DNA of 10,737 bases from DASUSF01 sp036375275. Its GTDB lineage: Bacteria > Pseudomonadota > Alphaproteobacteria > Geminicoccales > Geminicoccaceae. Location of the stretch: positions 1-10,737 of the forward strand of contig DASUSF010000241.1 in the NCBI GenBank assembly GCA_036375275.1, in the 5' to 3' direction. Made by a program: the position numbers and the translations under genes. The notes below the pieces were generated by a model. That model saw only the letters and a list, made by a program, of their open reading frames with translations. It had not been told where the DNA came from and made no database searches. This document shows positions 6,957 to 10,737 of this stretch, piece after piece (position 1 is the first letter of the stretch; each line of letters starts with the position of its first letter).

Positions 6957-6970
6957 GCGACGATCGCCGC
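6957..6970. promoter_or_regulatory. Possible RegA/PrrA-type binding dyad
   Basis: GCGACGATCGCCGC contains GCGAC and GCCGC separated by 4 nt, matching the loose RegA/PrrA pattern GCGNC-Nx-GNCGC on either strand. It sits between the two palindromic repeats in the region shared by dctP and regB. Such a short G/C-only pattern is expected fairly often by chance in DNA this GC-rich, so confidence is low. Confidence 0.3.
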
Positions 6971-6986
6971 GTAGCGCCAACCGGTC

Positions 6987-7004
6987 GCATCCTGATCGGA
7001 ATGC
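6987..7004. promoter_or_regulatory. Imperfect palindrome, operator copy 2 between dctP and regB
   Basis: GCATCCTGATCGGAATGC differs from the palindrome GCATTCCGATCGGAATGC at two positions, and its right arm matches exactly. It is flanked by the same CCGGTC as copy 1. The shared flank begins 58 bp after that of copy 1, so the two sites lie on nearly opposite DNA faces if spacing is about 10.5 bp per turn. Rest of 6865-7151: I see GGGACGTCCC (6883-6892), a perfect 10-bp palindrome, but no convincing sigma-70 or sigma-54 promoter. Confidence 0.55.
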
Positions 7005-7151
7005 GGCTTGTGTTAGTCATGCCGGCCCCGACCTCGCGTGGCAAGGCCCTTGTTTCAGCACACCCGCGGCCTCCGCTCGCCCGGACCGGCGCCGCTGGAG
7101 CGCTGGTGGACGCCGCGGAGCGATCCCGGATCGTTACTCAGGCGGCTGGTC

Positions 7152-8423
7152 ATGGGCGACGGCGAGCGCAGGGTCCGGCTGCGCACGCTCACCATGGTCC
7201 GCTGGGTCGCGGTGGTCGGGCAGGCGTTCACCGTGCTCCTGGTCCAGGTCTCGCTCGGCATCGACCTGCCGCTGATCCCGCTGTCCGCGGCGATCCTCCT
7301 GTCCTGTCTGCTCAACCTCGCGCTCTCGTTCCGCTCGCCACCGACGGCCCGCCTGACGGAACGCGCGGCCGCCCTGCTGCTGAGCTACGACATCCTCCAG
7401 CTGACCTTCCTGCTGGCGCTGACCGGCGGGCTCCAGAACCCGTTCTCGGTCCTGCTGCTGGTCCCGACCACGATCTCGGCGACCATCCTGTCGCTGCGCA
7501 CGACCATCGCGCTCGCGGCGCTGGTGATCGCCGCGCTCAGCCTCCTCGCGCTGTCGCCGGGCCCGCTGCCCTGGCAGGGCGAGGCGCCGGCCCTGCCGGC
7601 GCTCTATGTCGCCGCGCTGTGGTGCGCCGAGGTCCTCGCCTGCGCCCTGCTCGCCGGCTACGCTTGGCGGGTCGCGGACGAGGCGCGCCGGATGTCGGAC
7701 GCGCTGACCGCGACCCAGATCGCGCTCGCCCGCGAGCAGCGGCTGTCGGCGCTCGGCGGGCTGGCCGCGGCGGCGGCGCACGAGCTCGGGAGCCCGCTCG
7801 CCACCATCTCCGTGACCGCCCGGGAACTCGCCGACAACCTGCCGGACGACAGCCCGCTCGCCGAGGACGTGGCGGAGCTCGTCACCCAGAGCCACCGCTG
7901 CCGCGACATCCTCCGCCGGCTGAGCGAGCGCCCGGAGCCCGAGCAGCACGACGCGTTCACCCGGCTGCCGCTCTCGACCCTGCTCGCGACCATCGGCGCC
8001 GCCCATCAGAGGATGGGCGTCGTGGTCAGGGTCGCGCTCGAGCCGGGCGAGGGCGGGGTGGAGCCGGTGGTGGCCCCGGTCCCGACCCTGATCCAGGGAA
8101 TCGGCAACCTGATCCAGAACGCGGTCCTGTTCGCGCGGGCGGAGGTTCGGGTGACCGTGTTGCCGGGCCCGGAGCGGGTGATGGTCAGGATCGAGGACGA
8201 CGGGCCGGGCTTCGCGCCCGAGGTGATCGAGGAGCTCGGCGAGCCCTACGTGTCGACGCGGCGCGAAAGCGGCGGCCTCGGCCTCGGCGTGTTCATCGCC
8301 CAGACTCTGCTTGTCCGGAGCGGCGCGTCGCTTACCTTTGTCAACGGTGACGCGGGCGCCGTGGTCGAGATAGTCTGGCCCGCGGAGCGTCTCGAAGCAC
8401 AAGGCCTGGAGGATCTCAGATGA
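7152..8423 (+). CDS. regB: Redox-sensing sensor histidine kinase RegB/PrrB/ActS
   Basis: The membrane sensor kinase of the RegB/RegA system, which senses redox state through the quinone pool and a cysteine and phosphorylates RegA. From this start it has 423 residues. About six membrane spans (between residues 16 and 171) contain the quinone-binding motif GGLQNPF (92-98). The H-box HELGSPLATI carries the phospho-histidine His210. Cys250 in SHRCRDILRRL corresponds to the redox-active cysteine (Cys265 in Rhodobacter capsulatus). The N-box (NLIQNA, 319-324), G1 (EDDGPGF) and G2 (GGLGLGVF) ATP-binding motifs follow. I chose the ATG at 7152, which gives MGDGERRVRLRTL as in homologues and has a weak AGGCGG 6 nt upstream. 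A GTG at 7038 would add 38 low-complexity residues and has no ribosome binding site. The stop overlaps regA by four bases. Confidence 0.93.
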   Translation: MGDGERRVRLRTLTMVRWVAVVGQAFTVLLVQVSLGIDLPLIPLSAAILLSCLLNLALSFRSPPTARLTERAAALLLSYDILQLTFLLALTGGLQNPFSVLLLVPTTISATILSLRTTIALAALVIAALSLLALSPGPLPWQGEAPALPALYVAALWCAEVLACALLAGYAWRVADEARRMSDALTATQIALAREQRLSALGGLAAAAAHELGSPLATISVTARELADNLPDDSPLAEDVAELVTQSHRCRDILRRLSERPEPEQHDAFTRLPLSTLLATIGAAHQRMGVVVRVALEPGEGGVEPVVAPVPTLIQGIGNLIQNAVLFARAEVRVTVLPGPERVMVRIEDDGPGFAPEVIEELGEPYVSTRRESGGLGLGVFIAQTLLVRSGASLTFVNGDAGAVVEIVWPAERLEAQGLEDLR

Positions 8424-9004
8424 GCGCGGTCGCGGAGACGGTGCAGCCGGCCGGGGTCAGCGCCAAGGCGCCGGGGCCGGGGCGCAAGCTCCTGCTGGTC
8501 GACGACGACGCCCCGCTCCGGCGCTCGCTCGCCCGGGCGCTCGAGCGCCGCGGCTTCGAGGTCCTGGCGGCGGAAGGCGGCAGCGACGCGCGCGACCTCG
8601 CCGTCGAGCACAAGCCCGACTTCGCGGTGCTCGATCTGCGTCTCGCCGAGGGCAGCGGCCTCGACCTGGTCGGCCGGCTCCGCGAGCTGCGCCCCGACAT
8701 GCGGATCGTGATCGTCACCGGCTACGGCAACATCGCGACCGCCGTGGCGGCGATCAAGGCGGGCGCGGTCGACTACCTCGCCAAGCCGGTCGACGCGGAG
8801 GACGTGGTGAACGCGCTGCTCAGGAGCGGAGAAAGCCTCCCGCCGCCGCGCGAGAACCCGATGTCGGCGGACCGGGTGCGCTGGGAGCACATCCAGCGCG
8901 TGTTCGAGCAGTGCAACCGGAACGTCTCCGAGACCGCGCGCCGACTCAACATGCACCGGCGGACCCTGCAGCGAATCCTGAACAAGCGGGCGCCGCGGGA
9001 ATAG
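8420..9004 (+). CDS. regA: Response regulator RegA/PrrA/ActR
   Basis: The DNA-binding partner of RegB, a global regulator of photosynthesis, respiration, nitrogen and carbon fixation genes in alphaproteobacteria. It has 194 residues (usual about 180-185), the excess being a nonconserved N-terminus of about 20. The receiver domain has the acidic pocket VDDD (27-30), phospho-acceptor Asp72 in VLDLRL, Thr100 in VTGYGNIATAVAAIKAGAVDYL and Lys122 in AKP. The linker PPPRENPMSADRVRWEHIQRV (141-161) and the Fis-type helix-turn-helix NVSETARRLNMHRRTLQRIL (168-187) are the near-invariant RegA signature. The start has GGAGG 7 nt upstream and lies inside the regB stop (ATGA). The co-directional regBA order resembles rhizobial actSR rather than the Rhodobacter arrangement, where regB is divergent from regA. 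No senC or hvrA homologue is visible here. Confidence 0.97.
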   Translation: MSAVAETVQPAGVSAKAPGPGRKLLLVDDDAPLRRSLARALERRGFEVLAAEGGSDARDLAVEHKPDFAVLDLRLAEGSGLDLVGRLRELRPDMRIVIVTGYGNIATAVAAIKAGAVDYLAKPVDAEDVVNALLRSGESLPPPRENPMSADRVRWEHIQRVFEQCNRNVSETARRLNMHRRTLQRILNKRAPRE

Positions 9005-9018
9005 CCGTCCGCGACTGC

Positions 9019-9038
9019 GCCGCGGGTCCCCCGGCGGC
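9019..9038. terminator. GC-rich hairpin between convergent regA and the RHH-PAS gene
   Basis: Arms GCCGCGGG (9019-9026) and CCC-g-GCGGC (9030-9038) form an 8-bp G/C stem with one bulged G and a 3-nt loop. It starts 15 nt after the regA stop and ends 14 nt from the stop of the opposing gene. There is no U-tract on either side, so this is a possible bidirectional or Rho-assisted end rather than a textbook intrinsic terminator. Confidence 0.35.
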
Positions 9039-9051
9039 CGCAGCCCGGAGC

Positions 9052-9660
9052 TCAGCTCCGCCCGGCCAGGGTCTCGAACATCACCAGCGCCCCCTGGCTC
9101 TCCGGCACCTCCGGCCGGTTGGACAGGCCGACCGCGACGGCGTGCGCGGTGCGCACCTTCCCCGGCGACACATAGGTCGCGTTGAAGCGCCCCTGGCCGC
9201 GCTGCTCGCTGAACACCCGCCGCCACAGATCGTTCATGCCGGCCCCGCGAAGGATCATCATGTTGTCCAGGCGCTGGTCCACCACGCCGGTCGGGGCGAG
9301 GTTCAGCCACTGCGCGAAGGCCTGGTTGCAGCGGCGGACGCTCCGCTCGACGGACAGGAGCAGGCACGGCAACGGACACTCGTCGAGCACCCGGATCAGG
9401 TCCGTGGTGTTGCCGGCGAGGGTCAGCTTCTCCAGTTCCCGCTCGAGCCCCTGCCAGCGCAGGCGCGCGTGGATCAGGCAGAAGGTCCTGAGCGTCGACG
9501 CCAGGTTGGTCCGCTCGGGCGAGGCTTCCGCCACGTCGTTGACGAGGCGCGACAGACGGACCTGCCGACTGGTCGCGACCTCCTTGAGGTAGCCCCAGAA
9601 CTCAGGTTCGAGCTTGATCGACGTGCGCACCTCGCCGATGCGCATCGTCTTGCGGATCAT
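9052..9660 (-). CDS. Ribbon-helix-helix domain protein with C-terminal PAS-like domain
   Basis: A putative regulator of 202 residues. The N-terminal part, RTSIKLEPEFWGYLKEVA (12-29) through NLASTLRTF (52-60), fits the alphaproteobacterial ribbon-helix-helix family with the RTSI.LEPEFW signature (RHH_4 type), a beta-strand plus two helices that binds DNA as a dimer. Residues about 86-197 read like a PAS domain: LIRVLDECPLPCLLLS, then RRCNQAFAQWLN in place of the usual N-x-x-F core, and a closing strand GALVMFETLAG. Four cysteines (61, 95, 99, 111) include a C-x3-C pair, so redox or ligand sensing is conceivable. I chose the ATG at 9660 because it gives MIRKTMRIGEVRTSI as in RHH relatives; longer starts at 9708 and 9741 are possible, and none has a good ribosome binding site. 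It is convergent with regA and divergent from the adhesin gene. Targets unknown. Confidence 0.75.
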   Translation of the reverse strand: MIRKTMRIGEVRTSIKLEPEFWGYLKEVATSRQVRLSRLVNDVAEASPERTNLASTLRTFCLIHARLRWQGLERELEKLTLAGNTTDLIRVLDECPLPCLLLSVERSVRRCNQAFAQWLNLAPTGVVDQRLDNMMILRGAGMNDLWRRVFSEQRGQGRFNATYVSPGKVRTAHAVAVGLSNRPEVPESQGALVMFETLAGRS

Positions 9661-9788
9661 GGCCTGCGGGCTGATCGTTGACAGATCGGAGGTCACCCTA
9701 TGATACATCCCGTGGTCAAGGGCCGAACATTGCCCTCTCATTAATGGCGATTTAGGTTGAGGTCGGGTAAACGTACCGGCGAAAAAAT

Positions 9789-9821
9789 GTCGGCGATGTG
9801 ATCTTCATGCAGGTCGCCGAC
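9789..9821 (+). promoter_or_regulatory. 8-bp inverted repeat in the leader of the adhesin-like gene
   Basis: GTCGGCGA (9789-9796) and TCGCCGAC (9814-9821) are exact inverted repeats with a 17-nt spacer, ending 9 nt before the ribosome binding site. It may be an operator for a dimeric protein, for example the divergent RHH-PAS regulator, or an mRNA hairpin in the leader. The surrounding region (9700-9800) is noticeably AT-richer than the rest of the window, as expected for promoters, but I find no convincing -35/-10 pair. Confidence 0.4.
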
Positions 9822-9830
9822 GATCTGAGC

Positions 9831-9834
9831 GGAG
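9831..9834 (+). promoter_or_regulatory. Ribosome binding site deciding the start of the adhesin-like gene
   Basis: GGAG lies 6 nt before the ATG at 9841. A second in-frame ATG at 9835 would leave no spacing, and an in-frame TGA at 9826 excludes anything longer, so 9841 is the start. Confidence 0.6.
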
Positions 9835-9840
9835 ATGCAG

Positions 9841-10737
9841 ATGGCCGAGACGCCGGGGGGCGAAGGACGGCTTCAGGTGGCTCAGGCGACCGAGGGCGGC
9901 GGCGGCGCTGGCGCGGCCCCACCTGCGGGCGGGGCCAACGGGGCGCCGTTGGCGGCCAACGACTGCGCCGTCACCGCCGAAGACGCGGACATCCGGATTG
10001 CGGTTCTCGCCAATGATCTCGATCCGGACGGCGATGCGCTGAACCTGCTGTCGGCGAGCCAGCCGGCGAACGGCACCGCCACGGTCAACCCGGACGGCAG
10101 CATCAGCTTTTCGGCCGGGGAGCCCGGCCTCGAGACCATCCGCTACCAGATCGGCGACGGCCAAGGCGGGACCGACGCCGCCGACGTCGCGATCTTCATC
10201 AATCCGGCGCCGGATGCCAGCGTACGGCCGGTTCTCGCCGGGCTCGACGAACAGACGCTGAGCGACATCGCGCGCGCCTGCGTCGACGCCACCGCGCTCG
10301 ACACCGTCTCTCTCGATGGCCAGCGGGCGGTGGTGGAGAGCATCGCGCCGGGCCAGCGCTACCACATCGAGGCCGTGGCCGGGCAGGAGGTCGAGCTCCG
10401 CGATCCGGCGTTCCGCGATGCCAGCTACTTCGTGGTCGAGGGCGGCCTCCTCGTGATCACCAACGACGGCCGCATGGTCTACCTCGCCGACTTCGTGCAG
10501 GCCGCCGATGCCGCCGCCCCCGTCAGCCTCGCCGTCGCGAACGGTCCCGCCGTCGCCGGCGACGTGCTCCTCGCCGGGCTGCAGCCGATCGTCGTGCCGG
10601 CCGAGGGGCAGGGGGGGCCGCTGGTCGCTACGGTACCGCCGCCGGACGCCGGCCCGACGCACGGCGGCGGCGCCGGATTCCAGCCCTACGACCCGGGCGA
10701 CCTGCCGCCCGGGTTCGATCCGACCGGCCCGCTGGCG
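9841..10737 (+). CDS. Large repeat-type secreted protein/adhesin, N-terminal part (3' end outside window)
   Basis: An open frame of 299 codons that runs off the window without a stop. There is no Sec signal peptide; the N-terminus is polar and Gly/Ala/Pro-rich (residues 1-38), as in type I-secreted repeat proteins, whose secretion signal is C-terminal. Residues about 39-120 form a cadherin-like/tandem-95 (VCBS-like) repeat: AANDCAVTAEDADIRIAVLA, NDLDPDGDALNL with putative calcium-binding acidic residues, NGTATVNPDGSISF, and RYQIGDGQGGTDAADVAIFI. Residues about 150-245 form a second beta-rich unit with GQEVELRDP and GGLLVITNDGRMVYLADFV (201-219), resembling N-terminal prefix/retention modules of large adhesins. 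A Gly/Pro linker ending GFQPYDPGDLPPGFDPTGPL (279-298) follows, the usual lead-in to long repeat arrays. Likely role is surface attachment or biofilm (inference). It is divergent from the RHH-PAS gene. Total size, repeats and secretion signal lie outside. Confidence 0.8.
   Translation, partial: MAETPGGEGRLQVAQATEGGGGAGAAPPAGGANGAPLAANDCAVTAEDADIRIAVLANDLDPDGDALNLLSASQPANGTATVNPDGSISFSAGEPGLETIRYQIGDGQGGTDAADVAIFINPAPDASVRPVLAGLDEQTLSDIARACVDATALDTVSLDGQRAVVESIAPGQRYHIEAVAGQEVELRDPAFRDASYFVVEGGLLVITNDGRMVYLADFVQAADAAAPVSLAVANGPAVAGDVLLAGLQPIVVPAEGQGGPLVATVPPPDAGPTHGGGAGFQPYDPGDLPPGFDPTGPLA

Noticed and set aside
6960..6995. Sigma-54 promoter (GG-N10-GC) upstream of dctP, expected because dct operons are often DctD-controlled
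   Set aside because: The nearest candidate, in TTGGCGC on the minus strand, has CG rather than GC at the required spacing, and no DctB/DctD genes are present.
6865..7044. Upstream extension of dctP adding about 60 residues
   Set aside because: The signal peptide and ribosome binding site place the start at 6864, and the extension would cover the palindromic operator region.
7134..8402. 422-codon minus-strand frame antisense to regB
   Set aside because: The plus frame has all histidine kinase motifs; the antisense product is Arg/Gln/Asp-rich with no recognisable fold.
9805..10662. 285-codon minus-strand frame opposite the adhesin-like gene
   Set aside because: The plus frame has a clear tandem-95/cadherin-like repeat, a good ribosome binding site and stays open to the window end; the minus product has no motif.

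Overview
The window is very GC-rich, with third codon positions almost always G or C. It looks like an alphaproteobacterium, possibly a Rhodospirillales-type lineage. The strongest taxonomic clue is a complete RegB/RegA (PrrB/PrrA, ActS/ActR) redox two-component pair, a hallmark of that class. No tRNA, rRNA, CRISPR array, insertion sequence or attachment site is visible. Genes are packed tightly; the only sizeable non-coding stretches are 6865-7151 and 9661-9840, both between divergent genes.

Region 1 (1-540, + strand) is the C-terminal part of an oligopeptide/dipeptide-type ABC transporter ATPase cut by the window start. It converges on the next cluster with a 34-bp gap (541-574) in which I see no clear terminator.

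Region 2 (575-6864, all - strand) reads as one operon running right to left. The order is dctP, dctQ and dctM (a C4-dicarboxylate-type TRAP transporter), a stand-alone SAF-domain protein of the UxaA/SuyA small-subunit type, two enoyl-CoA hydratase/isomerase (crotonase) genes, and an acyl-CoA dehydrogenase. Two junctions overlap by four bases (dctQ/dctM and crotonase/acyl-CoA dehydrogenase), and the other gaps are 19-75 bp. The layout suggests uptake of an organic acid followed by beta-oxidation-like steps, but there is no CoA ligase, CoA transferase, hydroxyacyl-CoA dehydrogenase or thiolase here. The substrate therefore cannot be settled from the window.

Region 3 (6865-7151) separates dctP from the divergent regB. 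It holds two copies, about 58 bp apart, of an imperfect palindrome close to GCATTCCGATCGGAATGC. Between them lies a dyad matching the loose RegA/PrrA half-site pattern GCGNC-Nx-GNCGC. This is the best candidate control region in the window.

Region 4 (7152-9004, + strand) is regB-regA with an ATGA overlap. The quinone-motif, phospho-acceptor and redox-cysteine positions are intact. A GC-rich hairpin at 9019-9038 may end transcription from both sides.

Region 5 (9052-9660, - strand) is a small regulator that appears to fuse a ribbon-helix-helix DNA-binding domain to a PAS-like domain. Region 6 (9841 to the window end, + strand) is the N-terminus of a large repeat-type secreted protein or adhesin with a cadherin-like/tandem-95 repeat and a glycine/proline-rich linker; it runs off the window. 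The last two genes are divergent and share a 180-bp upstream region.
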